A DNA stretch of 6,404 nucleotides from Kuafuiihalomonas sp964477875 (GCA_964477875.1 CAYZFR010000217.1:1-6404), one strand, 5' to 3'; shown: positions 1 to 6,374, numbered from the stretch's first letter. Notes: generated from the letters alone by a model not told the origin. A program made the numbers and translations.

Positions 1-640
1 CCACGCCGAGGCCGCTCCCGAGCGCGCCGACGCCCAGGGCGGCCCACCCAGCCGTCCGCAGACCGGCGCCTGGCCGCCGCCGGGGAGCCGCCGGCGACGA
101 GAGCGATGGACGGGGCTGCAAGTCGATGGACAGCTCTTCCGGCCGACCCGCGCGCAGATGGATCTGACGGCGCTCGCCGTCGTACCCTTCGGCATCGAGC
201 GAGAGCGCGTGGGGGCCGGGTCGAAGTCGAAGCGTCGCCGGCGTCGTTCCGCGGTTCTCGTCGTCGACCTGCAGCGCGGCCCCGCTGGGCGTCGAGCTCA
301 CGCTCAGCGGCGTCAGGCATCGGGCCCTCACCTTCTCGACCCGAGCCTCCGCGGTCGACTTCACTTCGCAGTCGGCGCAGGCCTCGAAGAATTCGTCGAA
401 GGCGGCCAAGGACTCGGCGCAGTGGCCGGGCCATTGATCGTAGACGACGGCGATGTTGAACAGAAAGTTCGGGTGGGGCACCGCATCGTGAGCGCGGCGA
501 AGCAGAGCAACGCCCTCGGCGTAGCTCCCCTCTGCGATCTTCTGAAAAGCCTGATCCTTCGAGGACCGGGCTTTCGCCTTGTCTTGCTCCGAGGGCGTGG
601 CGGAGACGGCCACGGCGATAGCGAGATGTATGAAACTCAT
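1..640 (-). CDS. PEGA-domain envelope protein with TPR-like N-terminus (3' end cut by window edge)
   Basis: This gene runs off the left edge, leaving 213 readable codons from the ATG at 640-638. Residues 1-14 (MSFIHLAIAVAVSA) look like a short signal peptide. Residues 26-95 are helical with a TPR-like pattern (AEGVALLRRA, FLFNIAVVYDQW, AFDEFFEAC). Residues 112-174 form a PEGA domain: the start PLSVSSTPSGAALQVDD, then GTTPATLRLRPGPHAL and AEGY are typical of this surface-associated beta domain. Residues 195-213 (GWAALGVGALGSGLGV) begin a Gly/Ala-rich transmembrane segment at the cut. Four cysteines (74, 88, 91, 108) could pair outside the cytoplasm. The start lies 2 bp after the stop of the upstream regulator gene, with no clear Shine-Dalgarno, so translational coupling in one operon is likely. 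TPR/PEGA proteins often sit beside Ser/Thr kinases in myxobacteria (family knowledge). The exact role is unknown; an envelope structural or sensing part is an inference. Confidence 0.8.
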   Translation of the reverse strand, partial: MSFIHLAIAVAVSATPSEQDKAKARSSKDQAFQKIAEGSYAEGVALLRRAHDAVPHPNFLFNIAVVYDQWPGHCAESLAAFDEFFEACADCEVKSTAEARVEKVRARCLTPLSVSSTPSGAALQVDDENRGTTPATLRLRPGPHALSLDAEGYDGERRQIHLRAGRPEELSIDLQPRPSLSSPAAPRRRPGAGLRTAGWAALGVGALGSGLGV

Positions 641-642
641 GA

Positions 643-1893
643 TCAGGAACGCCGGCGAAACTCGGCCGCCGAGAGGTCGAACTCCGCCATCATCCGATAC
701 ACACTTTGCCGCGTGACGGCGAGCGCGCGGGCCACGTCGGCCACTCGTCCTCGATAGCTGCTCAGCAACGCCTCCAGCTCCTCTCGACTCGGCTTCGCCG
801 GCGGAGGGGGATGTTCCGCCGCGACGGACGCCTCGGCGGGCGCGGGCTCTACCTGGATGCCGGCCGGCAACAGCTCCACGCCGATGCGTACGCTCGTGGA
901 GACGGCGACGAGGCGCTGAGCGAGAAGCTCGAGCTCCCGAATGTTTCGAGGCCAGGCGTACAAGAGCAGGCGCTCGGCGGCGAAGGTGTCCAAGGTCAAC
1001 CCGGGCGCGAACGCCTCGAAGAGCGGGAGGATCTCGACGCGGCGCTCCGCGAGTCCGGGGAGCTCGACCTCCAGGCCGGCGAGGCGGGCGTAGAGGTCCT
1101 GGCGGAAGGTCTTGGCTCGACAAGCCGCTTGCAGATCGACGTGGGTGGCGGCCACGAACCGGACGTCCACCGGCAACTCGCGGTCCGAGCCCACCGGCCG
1201 CACCCGGCGCTCCTGCACCACCCGAAGCAGGGTGCTCTGCTGCTCCAGAGGCAGCTCGGCGATCTCGTCCAGGAACAGCGTCCCCCCCTCGGCGGAAGCC
1301 ACCAAACCGGTCCGGTCGCGCTTCGCCTCGGAGAAGGCGCCCCGGACATGACCGAAGAGCTCGCTCCCGATGAGCTCCGGAGTGATGGCAGCGCAGTTGA
1401 CGGGCACGAGGGGGCCGGCCCGCTCGCTCACCTCATGGACGCGCTGGGCCAAGCGCTCCTTGCCGGCGCCGGTCGGTCCCCTAAGCAGAACAGGAAGCCC
1501 GGTCGGACCCGCACGATCCACGAGCAGCTCCGCCCACGCCCGGGTCAGAGATACGGTGACGGGGGGCTGCAGCTCCGCGGCCTCGGGAACCCGCAGCTCC
1601 TCCAGCACGAAGAGGTTGGCCCCGATCCGGACGACCGTGCCCGCGTCGAGGACCGCCTCTTCGGCCCTTTGGCCGTCCACGAAGATCCCGTTCTTGCTCT
1701 CCAGGTCTCGGATCCGAAAGCAGTCGTAGCTCGGCCAATATTCGAGCTCGGCGTGGCAGCGACTGGCCGTCTCGTCCTCGAGCCGTAGGCCCTCGGCCCC
1801 GGGGTCTCGACCGACGACGAGGCGGGTGTTCGGCAGCGGAACTTCGCCCCCGGGACCGCCGGGGCCGTGGACGTGGACCCAGCGTCGTCGCAC
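643..1893 (-). CDS. FHA-domain AAA+ enhancer-binding transcription regulator (sigma-54 activator family, Fis-type HTH)
   Basis: A 416-residue regulator if read from the GTG at 1893-1891. An FHA domain fills residues about 4-98, with its phosphothreonine-binding signature VGRD (27-30), SRCH (44-47) and SKNG (66-69). The AAA+ domain covers about 115-335: Walker A GPTGAGKE (139-146), Walker B GGTLFLDE (203-210), sensor I-like RFVAATH (245-251), FRQDLYARL with R264, and WPRNIRELE (314-322). A Fis-type helix-turn-helix lies at about 371-402 (RVADVARALAVTRQSVYRMM). The loop that normally reads GAFTGA and touches sigma-54 reads GAFSEA (185-190). FHA replaces the usual response-regulator receiver, so input is probably a Ser/Thr kinase, and one diverges from this gene. 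The open frame continues upstream to 2754, but that part is antisense to the kinase. A GTG at 1953-1951 is an alternative start; no strong ribosome binding site decides between them. Confidence 0.92.
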   Translation of the reverse strand: MRRRWVHVHGPGGPGGEVPLPNTRLVVGRDPGAEGLRLEDETASRCHAELEYWPSYDCFRIRDLESKNGIFVDGQRAEEAVLDAGTVVRIGANLFVLEELRVPEAAELQPPVTVSLTRAWAELLVDRAGPTGLPVLLRGPTGAGKERLAQRVHEVSERAGPLVPVNCAAITPELIGSELFGHVRGAFSEAKRDRTGLVASAEGGTLFLDEIAELPLEQQSTLLRVVQERRVRPVGSDRELPVDVRFVAATHVDLQAACRAKTFRQDLYARLAGLEVELPGLAERRVEILPLFEAFAPGLTLDTFAAERLLLYAWPRNIRELELLAQRLVAVSTSVRIGVELLPAGIQVEPAPAEASVAAEHPPPPAKPSREELEALLSSYRGRVADVARALAVTRQSVYRMMAEFDLSAAEFRRRS

Positions 1894-2019
1894 CGGGCCC
1901 TGATCCGCCCCTAGGGCAGAGGGGAAGGTGGCGGTGGGGGGCGAGCGGACCACCGCTCGAAGGTGGCGATGCCGCCCGGAATTGTCCACCAAACGTCCCG
2001 AGCGTGTAGTCTGGCCGCG
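1894..2019. promoter_or_regulatory. Divergent intergenic region between FHA regulator and kinase
   Basis: This 126-bp stretch must hold the start signals for both divergent genes. The rightward promoter is listed separately. I could not find a convincing -35/-10 or -24/-12 pair for the leftward regulator gene; the best candidates match poorly. Shared or overlapping control of the two genes is plausible but not shown. Confidence 0.45.
1982..2010 (+). promoter_or_regulatory. Candidate sigma-70-type promoter of the kinase, nearly leaderless
   Basis: TTGTCC (1982-1987), a 17-bp spacer and TGTAGT (2005-2010) each match 4 of 6 consensus bases. Transcription would begin at about 2017, only a few bases before the GTG at 2020, which would give a leaderless or nearly leaderless mRNA. 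There is no Shine-Dalgarno just before that GTG, which fits this reading. Confidence 0.45.
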
Positions 2020-3558
2020 GTGCAGAGCCAGCCCACCGACGCCGCCATCGGCGCCGTCTACGACGGTCGGTACCGGATCGATGCCCTCCTCGGCCGAGGC
2101 GGAATGGGAGCCGTGTACCGGGCGCACCAGCTGGCGGTGGGCAGGGACGTCGCCGTCAAGATCCTGCACCCGACTCTGTCCGCCGACGCCGCCACCGTGG
2201 ATCGCTTCGAGAACGAGGCCCGCGTGATCGCGGGGCTTCGGCATCCGAACACGATCAAGCTCGTCGACGTCGGTCGACTGCCGGACGGGCGGGTCTTCAT
2301 CGTGACCGAGCTGGTCGAGGGTCGGACGCTGGACGACCTCATGGCCGACGGGATCTCGCTCGAGTCGGCGATCGCCATCTTGGTCCAGGTCTGCGACGCG
2401 CTGAGCGAGGCCCATCAACGGGGCGTAGTGCACCGTGACCTGAAGCCCGGCAACGTGATGGTCGAGCGGATCGGTGCCCGGGAGGTGGCCAAGGTTTTGG
2501 ACTTTGGGATCGCCAAGCTTGCCGCTCAACCGAAGGTGACGGCGACCGGCGCCATCTTCGGGACGCCGGCCTACATGTCGCCCGAGCAAGCAAAGGGCGA
2601 GCCGGTCGACGCCCGCACCGACGTCTACGCCTTGGGCATCATGCTCTACCAGATCGTGGCCGGGCGCCTGCCCTTCGAGTCGACCAGCCCCGGGGCGCTC
2701 ATGGTCCGCCACATCACCGAAGAGCCCCCGCCCCCCTCGGACCTGATCGCTCACACGGACCGCCCCCTACCGCCGCTGCTGGAGGATCTGATCCTGCAGA
2801 TGCTGGAGAAGGACCCCGACGACCGGCCCCAGAGTCTGGAAGCGGTCCGAGCTCGACTCCAAGACCCGGCCGTCATGTCCGCACGGGAGCGGGCGCCGAA
2901 GGAGGACCCGGCAGCGGAGAAGGTCACGGACGACTGGTCCCCCACCTCGGCGGCCTTGCCGCGCGATGCCCCCACCGCCGCCCTGTCCGACACCATGGCC
3001 GGCGATACCCATCAACATTCGCAAGTTTCCTTGCGGAGGCGGGGCGGTCTTTGGATTGGGGTGGCCTTGCTCGCCCTCGCCCTCGGCGGCTGGCTGACCT
3101 GGACCCGGTTCGAGGACGGTCCGGGCGTGGACGCCCTTCCCTTGACGGCGGAGCCCGATGGACGAGCGCCGGCCCCGTCCCCGCAGAAGCTCGTCGCGCC
3201 CGCCGCTTTGAGACCGATCGAGGGCGACAACGGTCCGCCACCGCAAGCGAAGGAAACCTCCGGGCCCTTCCCCGTCGCCGATACGAACGGAGCGGGTGCT
3301 CGATCCGGAGAAACTCCGCCCAAAGAGGCCGCCCCCCCGCCAAAAAGCCGCCGGCGCCCCGCAAGATCCAGGCTACGCAGCGCGCCCGAGCCGAAGGCGG
3401 CCGCGCAGGACGAGACGCACTCGGCGCCTTCGCCGGCCTCGACCGAGCCGAAGTCGGCGCCAAAGCCCGAGCCAACGCCCGAGCCCGAGCCAACGCCCGA
3501 GCCCACGAAACAACCATCGACGCCGGTCCCGCCCGGCCTCCAAGACGTCGAGCTCTGA
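2020..3558 (+). CDS. Transmembrane Hanks-type Ser/Thr protein kinase (Pkn family)
   Basis: A 512-residue protein from GTG 2020. The cytoplasmic kinase domain (about 18-280) has a complete catalytic set: glycine loop LGRGGMGAVY (24-33), VAVK with K47, helix-C E66, HRDLKPGN (138-145, an RD kinase), DFG (161-163), an activation loop with T174, T176 and T182, and SPE (187-189). It should phosphorylate proteins on Ser/Thr. Residues about 282-340 are a linker, 344-360 (IGVALLALALGGWLTW) one membrane span, and 361-512 a Pro/Ala/Glu-rich tail predicted outside the membrane, ending in PEPTPE repeats with no recognised ligand-binding domain. A longer start, ATG 1969, has a GAAGG at 1959-1963, but it would add a tail unlike the family and place the likely promoter inside the gene, so GTG 2020 is preferred. 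The FHA regulator on the other strand is the obvious candidate partner; this is inferred from context. Confidence 0.94.
   Translation: MQSQPTDAAIGAVYDGRYRIDALLGRGGMGAVYRAHQLAVGRDVAVKILHPTLSADAATVDRFENEARVIAGLRHPNTIKLVDVGRLPDGRVFIVTELVEGRTLDDLMADGISLESAIAILVQVCDALSEAHQRGVVHRDLKPGNVMVERIGAREVAKVLDFGIAKLAAQPKVTATGAIFGTPAYMSPEQAKGEPVDARTDVYALGIMLYQIVAGRLPFESTSPGALMVRHITEEPPPPSDLIAHTDRPLPPLLEDLILQMLEKDPDDRPQSLEAVRARLQDPAVMSARERAPKEDPAAEKVTDDWSPTSAALPRDAPTAALSDTMAGDTHQHSQVSLRRRGGLWIGVALLALALGGWLTWTRFEDGPGVDALPLTAEPDGRAPAPSPQKLVAPAALRPIEGDNGPPPQAKETSGPFPVADTNGAGARSGETPPKEAAPPPKSRRRPARSRLRSAPEPKAAAQDETHSAPSPASTEPKSAPKPEPTPEPEPTPEPTKQPSTPVPPGLQDVEL
3465..3504 (+). repeat. 18-bp tandem repeat encoding PEPTPE in the kinase tail
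   Basis: Two perfect copies of an 18-bp unit (GCCCGAGCCAACGCCCGA, at 3465-3482 and 3483-3500) are followed by the first four bases of a third. In the kinase frame they encode alternating Pro-Glu/Pro-Thr residues of the extracytoplasmic tail. Such units can change copy number by slippage in steps of six codons without breaking the frame. Confidence 0.85.
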
Positions 3559-3578
3559 GCGCCTCGTCCACTCCCTAA

Positions 3579-3596
3579 AAGTGTCCCGAAGTGTCC
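3579..3596 (+). repeat. Direct repeat AAGTGTCC x2, 10-bp period
   Basis: AAGTGTCC occurs at 3579-3586 and again at 3589-3596. Starts are exactly 10 bp apart, so both copies face the same side of the helix. This lies about 96-113 bp upstream of the predicted sigma-54 transcription start, a usual place for an activator site. Binding is inferred, not shown. Confidence 0.4.
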
Positions 3597-3601
3597 ATAT
3601 C

Positions 3602-3613
3602 CGTCCGCGGACG
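3602..3613. promoter_or_regulatory. Perfect 12-bp palindrome, candidate activator site
   Basis: CGTCCGCGGACG is fully self-complementary. Its centre is near -84 relative to the predicted sigma-54 start (about 3692). A dimeric Fis-type HTH regulator would recognise such symmetry. In GC-rich DNA a palindrome of this length can also arise by chance. Confidence 0.4.
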
Positions 3614-3624
3614 CACCGCTGGTG

Positions 3625-3642
3625 TCGAAAGTCCGCTTTCGA
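3625..3642. promoter_or_regulatory. Inverted repeat TCGAAAG-TCCG-CTTTCGA (operator or hairpin)
   Basis: Perfect 7-bp arms flank a 4-bp centre, 67 bp after the kinase stop. It could be an activator or repressor site near -58 of the predicted sigma-54 start. It could also form an RNA hairpin ending kinase transcription, but no T-tract follows on either side, so it is not a standard intrinsic terminator. Confidence 0.4.
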
Positions 3643-3664
3643 GGCCGCTCGCGCCCTCCGGCGG

Positions 3665-3682
3665 CTGGCACGGGAGTCGCAA
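3665..3682 (+). promoter_or_regulatory. Sigma-54 (RpoN) -24/-12 promoter
   Basis: CTGGCACGGGAGTCGCAA fits YTGGCACG-N4-TTGCW with one mismatch (TCGC for TTGC). The GG at 3667-3668 and the GC at 3679-3680 are separated by exactly 10 bp, as sigma-54 requires. Transcription would start at about 3692, giving a leader of about 53 nt before the ATG at 3745. Sigma-54 promoters need an AAA+ activator bound upstream, and symmetric and repeated sites are present at 3579-3642. Confidence 0.65.
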
Positions 3683-3710
3683 CCTAGGGGCCCGAACCCA
3701 TTGACGCTCC

Positions 3711-3725
3711 CGGCACCCAGTGCCG
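3711..3725 (+). promoter_or_regulatory. Short hairpin in the predicted 5' leader
   Basis: CGGCAC-CCA-GTGCCG has perfect 6-bp G/C-rich arms with a 3-base loop. It lies between the predicted transcription start and the ribosome binding site, ending 7 nt before AAGGA. It could stabilise the mRNA or affect ribosome access, or it could be an operator. No function is shown. Confidence 0.4.
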
Positions 3726-3732
3726 GAAGTGA

Positions 3733-3737
3733 AAGGA
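3733..3737 (+). promoter_or_regulatory. Ribosome binding site AAGGA of the propeller-protein gene
   Basis: AAGGA lies 7 nt before the ATG at 3745. It is the best Shine-Dalgarno in the window and fixes this start. Confidence 0.75.
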
Positions 3738-3744
3738 ACCCGCC

Positions 3745-6330
3745 ATGCAACCAAAAGACCCCTCTCGCCTCTCTTCTCGCACCCTGCCAAGCAGCGCCCT
3801 GTGCGGAGGCCTCTTCGTCCTCCTCGCCGGCGCCGGATCGGCAGCCTGCCTTCCCGACTTTCCCGAGGACTGCTTCTCGGACCCCTCCCGCCCCGAGTGC
3901 GAAGACTCGACCGGCAACGGCGGGGGCACGAACACCGGCGTCGCCAAGGTCCTCGAGGACCTCGGCGTCATGCAGAGCTCGGAGCCTCGCGTGGACGGGG
4001 ACGGCAACCCGCTGCCCGACGATTATACGCCCTTGGGGAGCCGGCGAACCATCAACCGATTCTCCGAGATCCTCTTCTTCGGCGCACAGCTCGAGGACGC
4101 CGACCTGGATGGCATGGGGCGGATGCCGGTCCTGGACATCGACCCCGGCCAGAACAACACCTTCTCCTGGTCCTTGCTCTCGGACCCGACCTCCGCCAGC
4201 ACGCCTTGGCTCCAGGACGATCGCAACACGCCCCGCCGGGCGGTCGAAGGGGACTTCGACGGCGACGGCCAGGACGAGGTCGCCATCGCCTACCAGATCT
4301 CCAACGAGCCGATGCGCCTGCTCATCATGGATGGGGGCCCCTCCTACGCCTTCGGCGAGCCCATCGTCGTCGACACCAACACCTGGCAGCAGGTCTTCCT
4401 GGAGTCGGGCGACTTCGATGGTGACGGCAGCGTCGACCTCGTGATCGGGCTGGTAGGGGAGACGGAGGCCAAACTCGTGACCTTCTTGAACGGCGAAGAC
4501 GGCCTTCGCCCCGACGGCACCTCCCGTTCTCTCCAGCGCCCGGGGAGCTTGCACCTGTCGATGGACAGCGGAAATCTGGACGGCGACCGGGGCCTGGAGC
4601 TGGCAGTCGTGGCCAACAATAACGAAGGCGAATCGGCCCGATACTACATCTACGACGACGCCAACCGAGGCTTCGAGCTGGTCGCCTCCGACATCACCGC
4701 CATCAACACCGGCGACCGGGTGGAGACCGCGGTCATTGCCGACATCGCCCTCGGCGACGTGGACGGCGACGGCTTGGACGAGGTGGTCTTGGGCGGCTTG
4801 GATCGAACCGGAACCGTTCGGCAAGACGAGCCGCGCTACCTGGTCCAGGTCTGGGACGACCTCGACCACGACTTGATGCAGCTGGCCGGCTTGGACGTAT
4901 CCTCGCGCGCAGGAAGACTGAAGCCCACCTCCTCGGGCGCGAATCAGACGCTGTCCTTTCTGCACGTGCTCACGGCCGACGTGGACGGAGACGGGGCCAA
5001 GGAGATCGTGACGAACCAGTTCCTGTACGAAGACCTGCGACAGTCCCCGGGCGCCCTCGTCCCCCTCGACCTCGGCGACGGGCCGATCGAGATCCCGCTC
5101 AAGGACCTCTTCACCGAGGGCAACTCCGGCGACGACTACGACTTCAACTGGCGGAGCAGCGACATGGCGGCCGCCGACGTCACCTCGGACAAGCGAGAGA
5201 ACATCGTCCTCTACGCCCAGCGTCTGTCGACCAGCGGTGAGGGACAAGAGCTACAGGTTTGGGGCATCGACGGCATCGACGGCTGGAAGGAGATGCTGGA
5301 CCTGGAGACGACCTTCGCCAACCCGATCAACAATGGGGAGGAAATCCGACCTCAGATCATCCTCGCCGACACCGAGGTCGACAACGAGTCCATGGCATTG
5401 GAGTACTCGGAAGGCAGCTACCGCTACGTCTTCACCGAGCCAGTGGTCCTCGCCGCCCTCGCCGCCCCGCCCTGCTCTACCCAACTCGGCCAGGACGTGG
5501 GCTCTTCTTGCCGGACCGCCTTCGGCCAGGCGGTGAGCGAAACACAGGAGCGGGAGAACAGCTGGTCGGTCACCGCGGGCGTGAGCGCGGGCTTTCAGAC
5601 CGACTTCCCCTTCGTCGGAGGTGCCGAGGCCGTCCTGAGCACGCGGGCCACCGTGGAGCAGACGACCTCGAACGCCTACGAGCTGCGGACGAGCGTTCTG
5701 CGAGAGACGGGCTCGCTCGAGGACTCGGTCATCTTCACCACCGTCCCCCTGGACATCTACACCTACACGGTGCTCTCCCACCCGAACCCGGAGCTGGTCG
5801 GCGAACAGATCGAAGTGCGTCTGCCCCGAGAGCCGATCACGGTCCTGGTCGAGACCGCGGTCTACAACGCGGCGCTGGAAGCGGAAGGCGTGCGGATCGA
5901 CGACGACATCTTCACCCACGTCGCCGGCGACCCCTCGACCTATCGAAGCCGAAGCGAGAAGAACGCGATTCTGAACCGGTCTCCCGGCTTGGAGTCGGAC
6001 GAAGTCGACGTTGGTCAGGGGACCGGCCAGACGGTGGTGAGCATCACCGAGTTCAACTCGTCGACGATGGGCACCGCCTACGACTTCGAGGCCTCTTTGG
6101 ACGTCAAGGTGACAGCGGGTCCGGCCATCGCCGGTTACTCGGTCGGCGGCGGCTTGGGCTCGGCGCTCCGCGTCACCCGAGGCGACGAGACCATCTACCA
6201 AGGTGCGGTCGGCAACCTCTCCAGCGAGTTCTTCCCGCAGGAGACCTACGCCTGGGGCTTGTTCGCGTACATCTACAGTGATCCCGCCACCGGCCAGACC
6301 TTCGAAGTCCTCGATTACTGGGTCGAATGA
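3745..6330 (+). CDS. Exported FG-GAP/VCBS-type propeller protein with C-terminal aerolysin-like beta domain (putative lipoprotein)
   Basis: An 861-residue protein. A basic start and hydrophobic core (residues 16-34) form a signal peptide ending GSAAC; C35 may be lipidated, although S at -3 is unusual for a lipobox. The other mature cysteines number four (43, 52, 577, 589), allowing two disulfides. Residues 169-490 carry FG-GAP-like repeats with calcium-binding-type loops: GDFDGDG (169 and 222), GNLDGDR (276), GDVDGDG (337), ADVDGDG (411) and a degenerate AADVTSD (476), suggesting a beta-propeller. Residues about 598-680 (SWSVTAGVSAGF, FPFVGGAEAVLS, Ser/Thr-rich strands, then VPLDIYTYTV) resemble ETX/MTX2-aerolysin domains. 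The end (about 760-861) is Gly- and aromatic-rich beta sequence finishing in DYWVE. Export and the repeats are well supported; pore formation is inferred from pattern only. Alternatives are a surface adhesin or a carbohydrate-binding protein. The gene has its own sigma-54-type promoter and no operon partner here. Confidence 0.88.
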   Translation: MQPKDPSRLSSRTLPSSALCGGLFVLLAGAGSAACLPDFPEDCFSDPSRPECEDSTGNGGGTNTGVAKVLEDLGVMQSSEPRVDGDGNPLPDDYTPLGSRRTINRFSEILFFGAQLEDADLDGMGRMPVLDIDPGQNNTFSWSLLSDPTSASTPWLQDDRNTPRRAVEGDFDGDGQDEVAIAYQISNEPMRLLIMDGGPSYAFGEPIVVDTNTWQQVFLESGDFDGDGSVDLVIGLVGETEAKLVTFLNGEDGLRPDGTSRSLQRPGSLHLSMDSGNLDGDRGLELAVVANNNEGESARYYIYDDANRGFELVASDITAINTGDRVETAVIADIALGDVDGDGLDEVVLGGLDRTGTVRQDEPRYLVQVWDDLDHDLMQLAGLDVSSRAGRLKPTSSGANQTLSFLHVLTADVDGDGAKEIVTNQFLYEDLRQSPGALVPLDLGDGPIEIPLKDLFTEGNSGDDYDFNWRSSDMAAADVTSDKRENIVLYAQRLSTSGEGQELQVWGIDGIDGWKEMLDLETTFANPINNGEEIRPQIILADTEVDNESMALEYSEGSYRYVFTEPVVLAALAAPPCSTQLGQDVGSSCRTAFGQAVSETQERENSWSVTAGVSAGFQTDFPFVGGAEAVLSTRATVEQTTSNAYELRTSVLRETGSLEDSVIFTTVPLDIYTYTVLSHPNPELVGEQIEVRLPREPITVLVETAVYNAALEAEGVRIDDDIFTHVAGDPSTYRSRSEKNAILNRSPGLESDEVDVGQGTGQTVVSITEFNSSTMGTAYDFEASLDVKVTAGPAIAGYSVGGGLGSALRVTRGDETIYQGAVGNLSSEFFPQETYAWGLFAYIYSDPATGQTFEVLDYWVE

Positions 6331-6355
6331 CCGGACGCGGCCCTAGTGTGGTGCT

Positions 6356-6374
6356 GAAAAACGGCTTCACCCGT
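6356..6374 (-). terminator. Weak intrinsic-terminator-like hairpin, minus strand
   Basis: Read on the minus strand, ACGG-GTGAAG-CCGT is followed by a T-run (6360-6356). The stem is only 4 bp, or 5 with a G-T pair. It would end transcription arriving from a convergent gene to the right of the window. No terminator with a T-tract is seen on the plus strand for the propeller-protein gene. Confidence 0.2.

Noticed and set aside
158..757. 199-codon open frame on the plus strand
   Set aside because: The opposite strand encodes the recognisable PEGA/TPR-like protein and the end of the regulator. This frame is Arg-rich and featureless.
706..1788. 360-codon open frame on the plus strand
   Set aside because: Antisense to the AAA+ and FHA domains, with a low-complexity translation.
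1974..1992. TGG-N10-GC on the minus strand as a sigma-54 promoter for the regulator
   Set aside because: Only the GG/GC core and one more base match; CACG and TT are absent.
1894..2754. Upstream extension of the FHA regulator's frame to 2754 (703 codons in all)
   Set aside because: It is antisense to the kinase catalytic domain, whose motifs are all intact, and its translation has no domain pattern. The FHA domain begins right after GTG 1893.
3701..3729. TTGACG as a sigma-70 -35 box for the exported protein
   Set aside because: At 17-bp spacing the -10 position reads CGGAAG, which is not a -10 element, and the site overlaps the leader predicted from the much better sigma-54 promoter.
3373..5247. 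624-codon open frame on the minus strand
   Set aside because: It lies antisense to the propeller repeats and the kinase tail. It is an expected by-product of G/C-rich third positions; its translation shows no family pattern and it has no plausible start signal.
5251..6201. 316-codon open frame on the minus strand
   Set aside because: Antisense to the C-terminal domain of the exported protein; no motifs, no promoter or ribosome binding site seen.
6343..6360. CTAGTGTGGTGCTGAAAA as a possible mobile-element end
   Set aside because: No partner inverted repeat, target duplication or transposase is visible in the window.
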